DNA of 64,000 nucleotides from Thermomonas haemolytica (lineage in GTDB: Bacteria > Pseudomonadota > Gammaproteobacteria > Xanthomonadales > Xanthomonadaceae): contig NZ_SMAP01000001.1 in NCBI RefSeq assembly GCF_004346265.1, forward strand, positions 1 through 64,000, read 5' to 3'. A program made the position numbers and the translations under genes. The number at the start of each line of letters is the position of its first letter. Within the stretch, counting starts at the first letter, position 1. Shown here in pieces: positions 34,904 to 45,484 of the stretch. The notes beneath the pieces are model-generated. The model did not search any database, was not told the DNA's origin, and saw only the letters and a program-made list of their open reading frames with translations.

Positions 34904-34918
34904 GGCGCCCCGGGCGCC
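34904..34918 (+). promoter_or_regulatory. hairpin between copL and copA
   Basis: GGCGCCC and GGGCGCC pair around a single base, 9 bp after the copL stop. The same CCTTTGGCGC lead-in recurs between czcI and czcC (50343-50352). A role in copL-copA coupling is plausible. Confidence 0.5.
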
Positions 34919-35006
34919 GGTTCGCTTGCGCGCGTCGCCGTTCGACGTGCTTTGCAGGCAGTGGTCCAGCGCTTGTGCTGGCCTATGACACTTTGATGGA
35001 GTTCAC

Positions 35007-36896
35007 ATGTCTTCCGATGCTTTCGGCCGCAATGCCGACGGGTTGTTCAAACCGTCGCGGCGGCGATTCGTGCAGGGGTTGGCCGCGGGTGGTGCTGTGG
35101 CCAGCCTGGGTCTCTGGCCCAAACTCAGTTGGGCGCTCAAAGGCCCCGGTAATCCGAATGTCCTGTCGGGTACCGAGTTCGACCTGACCATCGGCGAGAC
35201 GCCGATGAATTTCACCGGGCGCACGCGTCCAGCAGTCACCGTCAATGGCTCGATTCCAGCACCGCTGCTGCGCTGGCGCGAGGGTACGACGGTCAACCTG
35301 CGTGTCTCCAATGCGCTGCCGGAAGGCTCGATCTTTGGCCATGAAACCTCGATCCATTGGCACGGCATCCTGCTGCCGGCCAACATGGACGGTGTGCCTG
35401 GGCTGAGCTTTGACGGCATCCACCGGGGCGAGGCCTACCACTATCGGTTTAAGGTGAATCAGGGCGGTACGTACTGGTACCACAGCCATTCGGGATTCCA
35501 GGAACAGGCCGGGCTCTACGGCCCGCTCATCATCGATCCCATCGAACCTGAACCGTTCGCCTACGACCGCGACTACGTGGTGATGCTGTCCGACTGGACC
35601 GACATGGACCCCACACGGCTGTTCGCGCGGCTGAAGAAGATGTCGATGTACGACAACTACTACATGCGCACGGTCGGGGATTTTCTGCGTGATGCTGAGC
35701 GAAATGGTCTTGCGACCACGATCGACGACCGCAAGATGTGGGGACAGATGCGCATGTCGCCGACCGACCTGTCGGACGTCAATGCGAACACCTACACCTA
35801 CCTGATGAATGGCGAGACCTCGCTGAGCAACTGGACCGGCCTGTTCCGCTCCGGCGAGAAGATCCGCTTGCGCTTCATCAACGGTTCGGCGATGACGCAT
35901 TTCGACGTGCGGATACCCGGCCTGAAGATGACCGTAGTGGCCGCCGATGGCCAGTACGTGCATCCAGTCACCATCGACGAGTTCCGCATCGCCACTGCCG
36001 AAACCTTCGACGTGATCGTCGAGCCGTCGGGGCAGGATGCCTTCACGATTTTCGCGCAGGACATGGGCCGCACCGGTTTCGTCGCCGGCACGCTGGCCGT
36101 GCGCGAAGGGCTTCGTGCGCCGATTCCGCCGATCGATCCTCGTCCGCTGCTGACCATGCAGGACATGGGCATGGATCACGGAAGCATGGGTGGCATGGAC
36201 ATGTCCGGCGGCAAGGGCATGGAAATGAGCTGTGGCGCCAACATGGGCATGGCCGGCATGGATCATGGCGCGATGGCGCAGACGTCGAAGCCGGCCGATG
36301 CCGATCCGCATGCAGGTCACGACATGGCGACCATGAAAGATGGCTCGATGGCCGGCATGGATTCCGGGAGCACGGTCACGCACCCGGCCAGCGAAACGCG
36401 CAATCCGCTGGTCGACAACCAGGCCATGGTGGTCAGTTCACGGCTTGATGATCCGGGCATCGGCCTGCGCGACAACGGACGCAAGGTCTTGAGCTATTCG
36501 ATGCTCAAGAGTGCCTTCGACGATCCAGACGGGCGCGATCCTGGCCGCGACATCGAACTGCACCTCACCGGTCACATGGAACGCTTCGCCTGGAGCTTCA
36601 ATGGGCAGAAGTTCTCGGACGTCGAACCGCTGCGACTCAACTACGGCGAACGCATGCGCATCGTGCTGGTGAACGACACGATGATGACGCACCCGATCCA
36701 CCTGCATGGCATGTGGAGCGACCTCGAGGACGATCAAGGCAACTTCCTCGTACGCAAGCACACCATCGACATGCCGCCCGGCAGCAGACGCAGTTACCGC
36801 GTGCGGGCCGACGCGCTCGGCAGCTGGGCCTATCACTGCCATCTGCTCTACCACATGGAAGCGGGAATGATGCGCACCGTGAGGGTCGACGAATGA
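35007..36896 (+). CDS. copA: periplasmic multicopper oxidase CopA
   Basis: The 629-aa protein has a twin-arginine signal (PSRRRFVQGLAAGGAVASLG). Copper-centre motifs are HWHGILLPANMDGVPG, YWYHSHSGFQEQAGLYG, HPIHLHGMW and HCHLLYHMEAGM. A Met-rich insert sits at about residues 385-430 (MGMDHGSMGGMDMSGG...). CopA oxidises or sequesters Cu(I) in the periplasm. It is coupled to copB by an ATGA overlap. Confidence 0.95.
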   Translation: MSSDAFGRNADGLFKPSRRRFVQGLAAGGAVASLGLWPKLSWALKGPGNPNVLSGTEFDLTIGETPMNFTGRTRPAVTVNGSIPAPLLRWREGTTVNLRVSNALPEGSIFGHETSIHWHGILLPANMDGVPGLSFDGIHRGEAYHYRFKVNQGGTYWYHSHSGFQEQAGLYGPLIIDPIEPEPFAYDRDYVVMLSDWTDMDPTRLFARLKKMSMYDNYYMRTVGDFLRDAERNGLATTIDDRKMWGQMRMSPTDLSDVNANTYTYLMNGETSLSNWTGLFRSGEKIRLRFINGSAMTHFDVRIPGLKMTVVAADGQYVHPVTIDEFRIATAETFDVIVEPSGQDAFTIFAQDMGRTGFVAGTLAVREGLRAPIPPIDPRPLLTMQDMGMDHGSMGGMDMSGGKGMEMSCGANMGMAGMDHGAMAQTSKPADADPHAGHDMATMKDGSMAGMDSGSTVTHPASETRNPLVDNQAMVVSSRLDDPGIGLRDNGRKVLSYSMLKSAFDDPDGRDPGRDIELHLTGHMERFAWSFNGQKFSDVEPLRLNYGERMRIVLVNDTMMTHPIHLHGMWSDLEDDQGNFLVRKHTIDMPPGSRRSYRVRADALGSWAYHCHLLYHMEAGMMRTVRVDE

Positions 36897-37999
36897 AGAC
36901 GATCATGACGCTCGCACCACTCGCTGCTGGCCTGCTGCTGGCCTTGAATGCCGCTGCACAGGATCACTCGCAATACCAGATGCCGATGCCTGCTGCGCAG
37001 GATCATTCCCAGCACCAAATGCCGGCGATGCAGGATCACACGCAGCACCAGGTCAAACCGAAAGCCGTACCGAAGGTAAAACCAAAGCCGAAGGCCAAAC
37101 CCGCCGCCACGCCGAAGACGAAGGCAGCGGTACCCGCCGCACCGATGGATCACGCGGCCATGGGCCACGCGATGCCGGCACAGCAACCGGCTGCCGTGGA
37201 CCACAGCGCCATGGGACATGACGCCGCCCAACCGGTGCCAATGGATCACGCCGCGATAGGGCATGCCATGCCGCGTCCCGCCGACCAACCCATCACGCCG
37301 ATTCCGGTACTCACGGATGAAGTTCGTGCAGCGGCCATCCCGCCACCGAATTATCATCCTGTGCACGACAACGACGTGCAGCACTATGTGCTGTTCAACC
37401 GCCTCGAAGGCTTCGATACCGACGATGGCACCGGCATGGCATGGGAAGGCCAAGCCTGGGTCGGCACCGATCTCAACAAGCTCTGGCTGCGCAGCGAGGG
37501 CGAGCGAGTAGGGGGGCACACCGAAGGCGCGGATCTCGAAGTGCTGTACGGCCGTGCATTCGCCCGCTGGTGGGATGTGGTCGCCGGCGTGCGCCACGAC
37601 TTCAAACCGGGCGCATCGCAGGACTTCGTTGCGATCGGCGTGCAGGGCCTGGCGCCGTACAAGTTCGAGGTGGAAGCGACCGCGTATCTCGGCCAATCCG
37701 GCCAGACCGCTGCGCGCCTGGAGGCCGAATACGAAACGCTGCTGACCAACCGGTTGATCCTGCAGCCGCTGGTTGAAGTCAGTTTCTACGGCAAGAACGA
37801 CGAACGCCGCGGCATCGGTTCCGGTCTGAGCACCGCCGAGGCCGGTTTACGCCTGCGCTATGAGTTCACCCGGCAATTCGCGCCGTACATCGGCGTGGTT
37901 CATGAACGCGCCTTCGGTCGCACTGCAGATTTTCGTCGCGCGGCGGACGAAGGCGTCAACGACACCCGCTTCGTGGCGGGGATCCGGATCTGGTTCTGA
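36893..37999 (+). CDS. copB: outer-membrane copper resistance protein CopB
   Basis: The 368-aa protein has a signal peptide (LAPLAAGLLLALNAAAQ). A low-complexity His/Met region follows (repeated DHSQ-x-QMP and MDHAAMGHA units) with a Lys/Pro linker, then the CopB beta-barrel domain from about residue 160 (NDVQHYVLFNRLEGFD ... FVAGIRIWF). Its start overlaps the copA stop. It binds or retains copper at the outer membrane. Confidence 0.92.
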   Translation: MKTIMTLAPLAAGLLLALNAAAQDHSQYQMPMPAAQDHSQHQMPAMQDHTQHQVKPKAVPKVKPKPKAKPAATPKTKAAVPAAPMDHAAMGHAMPAQQPAAVDHSAMGHDAAQPVPMDHAAIGHAMPRPADQPITPIPVLTDEVRAAAIPPPNYHPVHDNDVQHYVLFNRLEGFDTDDGTGMAWEGQAWVGTDLNKLWLRSEGERVGGHTEGADLEVLYGRAFARWWDVVAGVRHDFKPGASQDFVAIGVQGLAPYKFEVEATAYLGQSGQTAARLEAEYETLLTNRLILQPLVEVSFYGKNDERRGIGSGLSTAEAGLRLRYEFTRQFAPYIGVVHERAFGRTADFRRAADEGVNDTRFVAGIRIWF

Positions 38000-38014
38000 T
38001 TGGGGGAGACCATC

Positions 38015-38899
38015 ATGCCGTTCGTTACCCGAAAGTCCCTGCTCACACTGAGCATCCTGTCCGGCGTCGCCCTCGCGGCGGCAGCCGGTTTTGTCTGGTC
38101 CGGTATTTACAACATCGGCGCGGACGACACCCACACCCGACCCGTGTACTCGACGCTGCAAGCCCTGCGCGAACGCTCCATCGAGGTACGGGCGAACAAG
38201 TTGCAAGTGCCCGCCGATCTCGACGACCCGGCGCGCATCCGTCAGGGGGCTGGCAACTACAACGCCATGTGCACCGGCTGCCACCTCGGCCCGGGCATGC
38301 AAGACACCGAACTGAGCATGGGCCTGTATCCGGCACCGCCGAATCTGAGTAAGGAAACGGTCGACGCCGACACTGCGTTCTGGGTGATTAAGCACGGCAT
38401 CAAGGCCTCAGGCATGCCGGCCTGGGGCAAGAGCATGGACGACGAATACATCTGGAACATGGCGGCGTTCCTGCAGGCACTGCCCAAGCTCACACCCGAG
38501 CAATATCAGGCGCTCGTCGCCAGCAGCGGTGGTCATTCGCACGGTGGCGGTGAGTCCGAGGGCCACGCGCATGCCGAGGGCGGCGAGGACCATCACGACG
38601 AGGGCGACGCGCACGCGCACACCGAAGGAGAGGAGCACAACGCGATGGCGGGCATGCAGATGGATGCGCCCAAGCCGCACTCGCACCCTTCGGGCACACC
38701 GCCGCACGTCGATGCGCCGAAGGACACGAAGGCACCGTCCGGTGAAGTGCACATCCATGCCGACGGCAAGAAGCACGTCCACGACGCAAAACCCACGGCC
38801 ACGCCTGCCACTGCGAAGCCGACCACCGCCGACCCGCATGCCGGCATGGACATGCCCGAAACAGAACCGGCCAGCGATGGCCACGATCACCAACACTGA
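38015..38899 (+). CDS. cytochrome c with His-rich C-terminal extension
   Basis: This 294-aa protein has an N-terminal signal/anchor and a single c-type haem site (MCTGCHLGPG). SGMPAWG provides the axial Met, giving a class I cytochrome domain up to about residue 170. The rest is an extended His/Asp/Glu-rich tail (HSHGGGESEGHAHAEGG and similar), likely metal-binding. Placed in the cop operon, it may pass electrons from CopA-type Cu(I) oxidation, but that is inference. The ATG follows GGGGGA. Confidence 0.82.
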   Translation: MPFVTRKSLLTLSILSGVALAAAAGFVWSGIYNIGADDTHTRPVYSTLQALRERSIEVRANKLQVPADLDDPARIRQGAGNYNAMCTGCHLGPGMQDTELSMGLYPAPPNLSKETVDADTAFWVIKHGIKASGMPAWGKSMDDEYIWNMAAFLQALPKLTPEQYQALVASSGGHSHGGGESEGHAHAEGGEDHHDEGDAHAHTEGEEHNAMAGMQMDAPKPHSHPSGTPPHVDAPKDTKAPSGEVHIHADGKKHVHDAKPTATPATAKPTTADPHAGMDMPETEPASDGHDHQH

Positions 38900-38916
38900 C
38901 CGGAGCCGCGAATCCC

Positions 38917-39399
38917 ATGATCCATCGAATTGTTTTCCTCGCCTTGCTGGTGCTTCCATTTGCATCGCAAGCACATGACCCTGCGCAGCATGCGAAGACC
39001 AACGTACCTGCCATCGCCGCCGAGGCGAAGCCTGCGGTTGTGGCCGTGGATGCCTTCTCAAGCGCATTGCAGGCCGGTGATCTGAAGCGTGCTGGCACCT
39101 GGTTGGCCGACGATGTACTGATCCTAGAAAGCGGCGGTGCCGAGCACTCGAAAGCCGAATACATGGGCGGGCATGCAACGCACGACGCCGAGTTCCTGAA
39201 AGGCGCGCATGTGCAGTTGAAGCAACGCACGGCCAAAGTGGCGGGCGAGTTGGCGTGGGTTGGCACCGAAAGTGAACTGCACACCAGCAAGGACGGCAAG
39301 CCGGTGACCACGCTGAGCACCGAAACCATGGTGCTCAAGCGCGGTAAGGACGGCTGGCGCATTGTCCATATCCATTGGTCCTCGCGGGCGAAGCGATGA
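38917..39399 (+). CDS. exported NTF2-like (DUF4440) protein
   Basis: The 160-aa protein has a signal peptide (MIHRIVFLALLVLPFASQA) and an NTF2-like fold pattern: FSSALQAGDLKRAGTWLADDVLILESGG, a central helix with MGGHATHDAEFL and a final GWRIVHIHWSSR. It lies between the cytochrome and the DUF411 gene; its stop overlaps an alternative DUF411 start. Function is not established. Confidence 0.75.
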   Translation: MIHRIVFLALLVLPFASQAHDPAQHAKTNVPAIAAEAKPAVVAVDAFSSALQAGDLKRAGTWLADDVLILESGGAEHSKAEYMGGHATHDAEFLKGAHVQLKQRTAKVAGELAWVGTESELHTSKDGKPVTTLSTETMVLKRGKDGWRIVHIHWSSRAKR

Positions 39400-39410
39400 G
39401 GAGGAAGACC

Positions 39411-39926
39411 ATGTCGATGCATGCTGCAACGGCCGTGTTGGTGCTGGGCGCTGTCGTATCGCTGGGCGCCTGCGCCAAACAGGCGCCAGCACCAGAACGC
39501 GCTGCCGAGGTCACAGCCGAAGTGGCACCAGTGCCCGCACCAACGCAAGCGCTGCCGCTCGTTGTCGTTCACAAGAGCCCGAGTTGCGGCTGCTGCGGCC
39601 TGTGGGTGGACCACATGCGCCAAGCCGGATTCCAGGTCGAGGTACGCGACGAGGACAACGTCAATCCGGTGAAGGAACGCGTGGGCGTGCCGTATGGCAA
39701 GGGGTCTTGCCATACCGCCGAGGTGGGAGGCTATTTCATTGAAGGCCACGTGCCGGCCGCGGACGTGAAGCGCCTGTTGGCCGAAAAACCCGACGCTAAG
39801 GGACTGGTGCTGCCCGGCATGCCAATGGGATCGCCCGGTATGGAGATGCCGGACGGGCATTCGGAGCCGTACACCGTCGAACTGGTGCGTCGGGACGGCA
39901 CGACAGCGGCCTTTGCAGCGCACTGA
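39411..39926 (+). CDS. DUF411 metal-binding lipoprotein
   Basis: The 171-aa protein has a lipobox (LGAC near residue 20) and the DUF411 motifs: VVHKSPSCGCCGLWVDHM, NVNPVKERVGVP, SCHTAEVGGYFIEGHVP and a C-terminal PGMPMGSPGMEMP. DUF411 proteins recur in copper/silver operons and probably hold Cu at the CGCC and Met sites. The ATG at 39411 is preceded by a strong AGGAGGAAG; an ATG at 39396 is also possible. Confidence 0.85.
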   Translation: MSMHAATAVLVLGAVVSLGACAKQAPAPERAAEVTAEVAPVPAPTQALPLVVVHKSPSCGCCGLWVDHMRQAGFQVEVRDEDNVNPVKERVGVPYGKGSCHTAEVGGYFIEGHVPAADVKRLLAEKPDAKGLVLPGMPMGSPGMEMPDGHSEPYTVELVRRDGTTAAFAAH

Positions 39927-39956
39927 ACGTACATGGATGGCCGCATGCAGCAGGGC

Positions 39957-39987
39957 TTGACTCTGGACTTTACTCAAGGGTGGAGAC
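39957..39987 (+). promoter_or_regulatory. putative MerR-type promoter before the Cu ATPase operon
   Basis: TTGACT (39957-39962) followed by a 19-base spacer containing the dyad CTTGA...TCAAG resembles the long-spacer promoters of MerR regulators. The -10 region is weak. It lies 32 bp before the MerR gene it would regulate, which is transcribed with the ATPase. Confidence 0.4.
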
Positions 39988-40018
39988 TGGCGGCATTCCA
40001 GACGCAAGAGGTCCCTCA

Positions 40019-40413
40019 ATGAAGATCGGTGAACTCGCCCAACGCACCGGTGTCCCCATCGACACCGTGCGCTACTACGAACGGCAAGGACTGCTGCCGG
40101 AGCCGGAACGTCAACCGTCCGGCTACCGTCGGTACCAGAGCGCCGATGTCTTGCGCCTGCGTTTCGTGCGTCGCGCGAAGGCACTGGGTTTCACCTTGGA
40201 AGAGATTCGCGAACTGCTCGCACTCTCCAGCCATCGCGAGAACGACATGGGCAGCCTCAAGGCAGCCGCCGAGCAGAAGCTGGCGGGCGTCGAGGCCAAG
40301 CTGGCGGAACTCACGAGGATTCGCGACGGATTGCGGACGCTGATCAAGGCATGTCCCGGGCATGGGGCATTGGGCGCTTGCCCGATCCTGCACGCACTCA
40401 ACGAGGACGCCGC

Positions 40414-40417
<4 letters not shown>
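40019..40417 (+). CDS. MerR-family metal regulator (CueR-like)
   Basis: The 132-aa protein has a MerR helix-turn-helix ([25 protein letters not shown]) and a C-terminal metal loop Cys112[11 protein letters not shown]121. There is no cysteine near position 77 (Met77/Ser79), which is the pattern of sensors for monovalent ions such as Cu(I)/Ag(I). Its stop overlaps the start of the downstream ATPase (ATGA), so it likely controls that gene and itself. Confidence 0.85.
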
Positions 40418-43029
<2,612 letters not shown>

Positions 43030-43056
43030 GACTTTCCCCCCACCTGGAGTAGGTTC

Positions 43057-43335
43057 ATGAACAAATTCGTTTCGCTGGCCGCTGTCGGCCTCCTGTCCCT
43101 GTCCGCGGTAGCCGTCGCGGCGGAACCGCAAGCGCATGGAAGCCATGCGGGTCACGCGGCGCCGACTGCAGAAATCACCCCGGCCCAAAAGGAGTTTCGT
43201 GCGCTCGACAAGAACCAGGACGGCAAGCTGTCGAAGGCAGAGATGCCGGCCAAACATCCCATGGCCGCGCACTTCGCCATGATGGACACCAACAAGGACG
43301 GTGTGTTGTCGGAGGCCGAGTACACCGGCCACTGA
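43057..43335 (+). CDS. exported EF-hand protein
   Basis: The 92-aa protein has a signal peptide (AAVGLLSLSAVAVAA), a short His-containing linker (HGSHAGH) and two EF-hand loops (DKNQDGKLSKAE and DTNKDGVLSEAE). It probably binds Ca2+ or another divalent ion in the periplasm. It is in line with the ATPase and the DUF305 gene. Confidence 0.8.
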   Translation: MNKFVSLAAVGLLSLSAVAVAAEPQAHGSHAGHAAPTAEITPAQKEFRALDKNQDGKLSKAEMPAKHPMAAHFAMMDTNKDGVLSEAEYTGH

Positions 43336-43389
43336 CGCGCGAATTTCGGCGGCGCGGTTCGTCGCGCCGCCATTCAAGGAGGTTCAATC

Positions 43390-43944
43390 ATGCAAGCGCA
43401 CTCCAAGCACCAGACGACTCACGACGCCCGGACGAAGGACGGTCACGTCAGCCACACCGGCCACCAGACCAGCGACGGGCACTACGGGCGATTCGCGCTC
43501 ATGCTGGTGCTGTCATTCGCTTGTATGTACGCGCTCATGTACGCCATGGTTGATCGCTTCGCGAATGTCGTGCCGAATATCAACCAGTTCTACATGGCGG
43601 CCCTGATGACCGCACCCATGGCGATCCTGGAGTTGGCGCTGATGGGCGCCATGTACCAGGACAAGCGAAAGAACGCGGTGATCTTTGCTTTGGCTGGCCT
43701 CGTTCTGGTCGGTAGTTGGTTTGGGATTCGCGCACAGGCCGGCGTCGATGACCGGCAGTTCCTTAAATCCATGATCCCGCACCATGCAGGCGCAATCCTG
43801 ATGTGCGAGGAAGCCAGGATTTCAAGCCAAGATATCCAGGCGCTCTGCCGGAACATCATCGAAGGGCAGCAGGCCGAGATCGAGCAGATGAAATCCCTGC
43901 TGGATCCGACGCGCGGTCAGCCGCAACCTGCCACCCGGGACTAG
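43390..43944 (+). CDS. DUF305 membrane protein
   Basis: The 184-aa protein has a His-rich N-terminus and three membrane segments (FALMLVLSFACMYALMYAMV, MAALMTAPMAILELALMG, VIFALAGLVLVGSWFGI). The DUF305 signature FLKSMIPHHAGAILMCEEA follows. DUF305 proteins with four-helix ferritin-like domains are frequent in copper/silver clusters. AAGGAGG lies upstream of the ATG. Confidence 0.82.
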   Translation: MQAHSKHQTTHDARTKDGHVSHTGHQTSDGHYGRFALMLVLSFACMYALMYAMVDRFANVVPNINQFYMAALMTAPMAILELALMGAMYQDKRKNAVIFALAGLVLVGSWFGIRAQAGVDDRQFLKSMIPHHAGAILMCEEARISSQDIQALCRNIIEGQQAEIEQMKSLLDPTRGQPQPATRD

Positions 43945-43954
43945 AATCCTTTCC

Positions 43955-44323
43955 ATGCCGCGACGCGTGTCCCGCTTGGTGCACTGGTTGGTGATCATCA
44001 CCCTGATCGCCTCGACACTGGTCGAGCCAGCGCAGGCGGCAAACGAGGCGCTCCAGCAGATCGCGGCAGCGCAAATGGCCGCGGCCATGGCGGACATGCC
44101 ATGTGGTGATGAGATGGCCCCGTCGCTCGACACGCACGAGATGCCTTGCGATTGCTGCAAGCCTGCCTCTTGCGATCTGACCGCCTGCTTTGGCACCGCC
44201 TATCTGCATGCGCTGCCGGATGTCGTGGCATCGGTTCCGCCGCATGCCACCCACGCGACCGGAAACACTCCGACGTATCTCTCGCGATCGCTCGATACGC
44301 TCCTGCGACCACCGATCGCTTAA
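43955..44323 (+). CDS. second CopL-like Cys-rich exported protein
   Basis: The 122-aa protein has a signal peptide (VIITLIASTLVEPAQAA), a Met/Ala-rich helix, the cysteine cluster MPCDCCKPASCDLTACFG and a C-terminus TLLRPPIA. It shares the RPPI[GA] ending with copL at 34466. Two hairpins and a cut copA-like start follow, suggesting it once led a second copA operon. Confidence 0.75.
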   Translation: MPRRVSRLVHWLVIITLIASTLVEPAQAANEALQQIAAAQMAAAMADMPCGDEMAPSLDTHEMPCDCCKPASCDLTACFGTAYLHALPDVVASVPPHATHATGNTPTYLSRSLDTLLRPPIA

Positions 44324-44343
44324 CACTCCGTTTTGTGCCATTC

Positions 44344-44380
44344 CGGACGCTTTTCGTCCGCATGCCGCTGCGTGCGGCAT
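44344..44380 (+). promoter_or_regulatory. two hairpins after the second copL-like gene
   Basis: CGGACG/CGTCCG (44344-44360, loop CTTTT) and ATGCCGC/GCGGCAT (44362-44380, loop TGCGT) lie between the copL-like stop and the next start codon, as in the copL-copA and czcI-czcC gaps. Confidence 0.5.
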
Positions 44381-44391
44381 TCACGGAGATA

Positions 44392-44418
44392 TGCCAATGA
44401 CATTCCCACGACGTTGAG
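44392..44418 (+). pseudogene. copA-like gene cut after eight codons
   Basis: An ATG with GGAG upstream (CACGGAG) opens MPMTFPRR and then meets TGA at 44416-44418, inside the inverted repeat of the neighbouring transposon-like segment. The PRR is what remains if this was a twin-arginine CopA signal. The call rests on position after the copL-like gene and on the RR pair; it could be chance. Confidence 0.4.
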
Positions 44419-44453
44419 GGCCGGCAGGGATTCATGTAAAAAGCAGCCGTTCG
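44413..44453 (-). repeat. 41-bp terminal inverted repeat, left copy
   Basis: This 41-bp sequence beginning GTTGAGGGCCGGCAGGG is the inverted counterpart of 61797-61837, with 38 of 41 positions matching. It lies beyond the tnpA-like tail, where a Tn3-type transposon end would be. Confidence 0.75.
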
Positions 44454-44579
44454 CCTTTTAAGCTCTTGATGTTGCGGTGCTTTTGCTTCTGAGCCTAGTG
44501 CTTTGCTGAGGCCACGAAGTGGCCTATTAGCCTCCAAAAAGTCGCCAAAATCATAAGCCGGCAGGTCCCCACTTCCGAC

Positions 44580-44689
44580 CTAGTTCGCCAGGATCCGGCT
44601 CGAATAATCGAGCGGCGCGATCTCCCGGCTCAAGTCGAGTGTGTAGTCCCCAAAGCGATTGATGTGACTGGTCCGGTACGGCTGAGTTC
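44580..44689 (-). pseudogene. Tn3-family transposase (TnpA) C-terminal fragment
   Basis: The frame on the minus strand reads PYRTSHINRFGDYTLDLSRE and ends ...LAN, TAG at 44580-44582. The (S)PY-x-x-x-H-I-N-R-F-G-x-Y pattern is the extreme C-terminus of Tn3-family TnpA proteins. It is joined out of frame to a nadE start on the same strand, so only about 35 residues remain. Confidence 0.6.
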
Positions 44690-44818
44690 CGGAAACAGCA
44701 CCAGGTCGGCGTGATAGCGATCGCGCGCCTCGGCGATCCGCTCGGCAATGCGCCCTGCGTTGCCGTCGATGTCCCCGACGGGAAAGTCCGCCTGGACCAA
44801 CGCGATACGCAGGCTCAC
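44684..44818 (-). pseudogene. nadE: NAD+ synthetase (NadE) N-terminal fragment
   Basis: The first 45 residues (MSLRIALVQADFPVGD..., ending LVLFPEL) match the N-terminus of the glutaminase (carbon-nitrogen hydrolase) domain of glutamine-dependent NAD+ synthetase, including the FPEL catalytic-Glu segment context. The gene then runs into the TnpA tail at about 44676-44690. It marks a deletion or insertion junction. Confidence 0.7.
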
Positions 44819-44855
44819 GGGCAGTTCCCATCAAGGCATCGCATCGCCAGACGCT

Positions 44856-45296
44856 TCATGCCGACCGCTTCCGACGCACGTCTGTCGTCTTGACCCGCGA
44901 GGCAGGCATCGGTTCCCGCAAGGTGGCCAGAATCGAGCACTGGCCCCGTGCGCCTCCGGAGCACGCATTGATCGTGCGGTCCAATTCCCGGGCAATGCGA
45001 TTGAGCTCGCGGAGCTTGCTGCGGATATCTGTCAGATGCTCGCGGGCAATCGCATCGATCTCGCCGCAGGAGAGCGTGCGGTCGCTTTCCAGCCGTAGCA
45101 GGCTGCGGATCTCATCCAGGCTGAAGCCGAGGTCGCGGCTGCGGGTGATGAAACGCAGCCGATCCACTTCGTCATCGCGGTACTCGCGGTAACCGCTGGC
45201 GGTTCGGCGCGGTTTGGGCATCAGCCCCACGCGCTCGTAGTAGCGAATGGTTTCCAGATGACAGCCGCTGGATTCGGCCGCTTCGCTGATCTTCAT
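44856..45296 (-). CDS. pbrR: MerR-family regulator PbrR
   Basis: The 146-aa protein has a MerR helix-turn-helix (MKISEAAESSGCHLETIRYYERVGLM) with Cys12, plus Cys77, Cys112 and Cys120. The 35-residue spacing between Cys77 and Cys112 is that of divalent-ion sensors (PbrR/ZntR/CadR). It is divergent from pbrT-pbrA, with two MerR-type promoters between them, so it probably controls that Pb/Cd/Zn operon. Confidence 0.85.
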   Translation of the reverse strand: MKISEAAESSGCHLETIRYYERVGLMPKPRRTASGYREYRDDEVDRLRFITRSRDLGFSLDEIRSLLRLESDRTLSCGEIDAIAREHLTDIRSKLRELNRIARELDRTINACSGGARGQCSILATLREPMPASRVKTTDVRRKRSA

Positions 45297-45305
45297 CGAC
45301 GCCTC

Positions 45306-45336
45306 TTGACCCTATAGCTGCTACGGACTTTACCCT
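45306..45336 (+). promoter_or_regulatory. MerR-type promoter 1 (pbrR-proximal)
   Basis: TTGACC, a 19-base spacer (45312-45330) and TACCCT form a long-spacer promoter facing pbrT, 9 bp from the pbrR start. The spacer contains CTATAGCTGCTACGG, an imperfect dyad. Confidence 0.5.
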
Positions 45337-45398
45337 GTGAGGCCTACGGGGGCTATGGCACACAGAGGGAGGGGCTGTCATGTCGTGGAGTCCTGCCC

Positions 45399-45429
45399 TT
45401 GACTCCGTAGCAGGTACGGGGTGTACGCT
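45399..45429 (+). promoter_or_regulatory. MerR-type promoter 2 (pbrT-proximal)
   Basis: TTGACT, a 19-base spacer (45405-45423) and TACGCT. The spacer carries CCGTA-N5-TACGG, a perfect dyad of the MerR-family operator type. It is 55 bp upstream of pbrT. Confidence 0.6.
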
Positions 45430-45484
45430 CGCTGTTGCAACTGGTTCCCATTCCCGTTTATTGCCCTTCACCTAGGCGCTCCCC

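Noticed and set aside
38408..40184. Long minus-strand frames opposite the cop operon genes
   Set aside because: They mirror real plus-strand genes with recognisable domains and have no ribosome-binding site or family motif.
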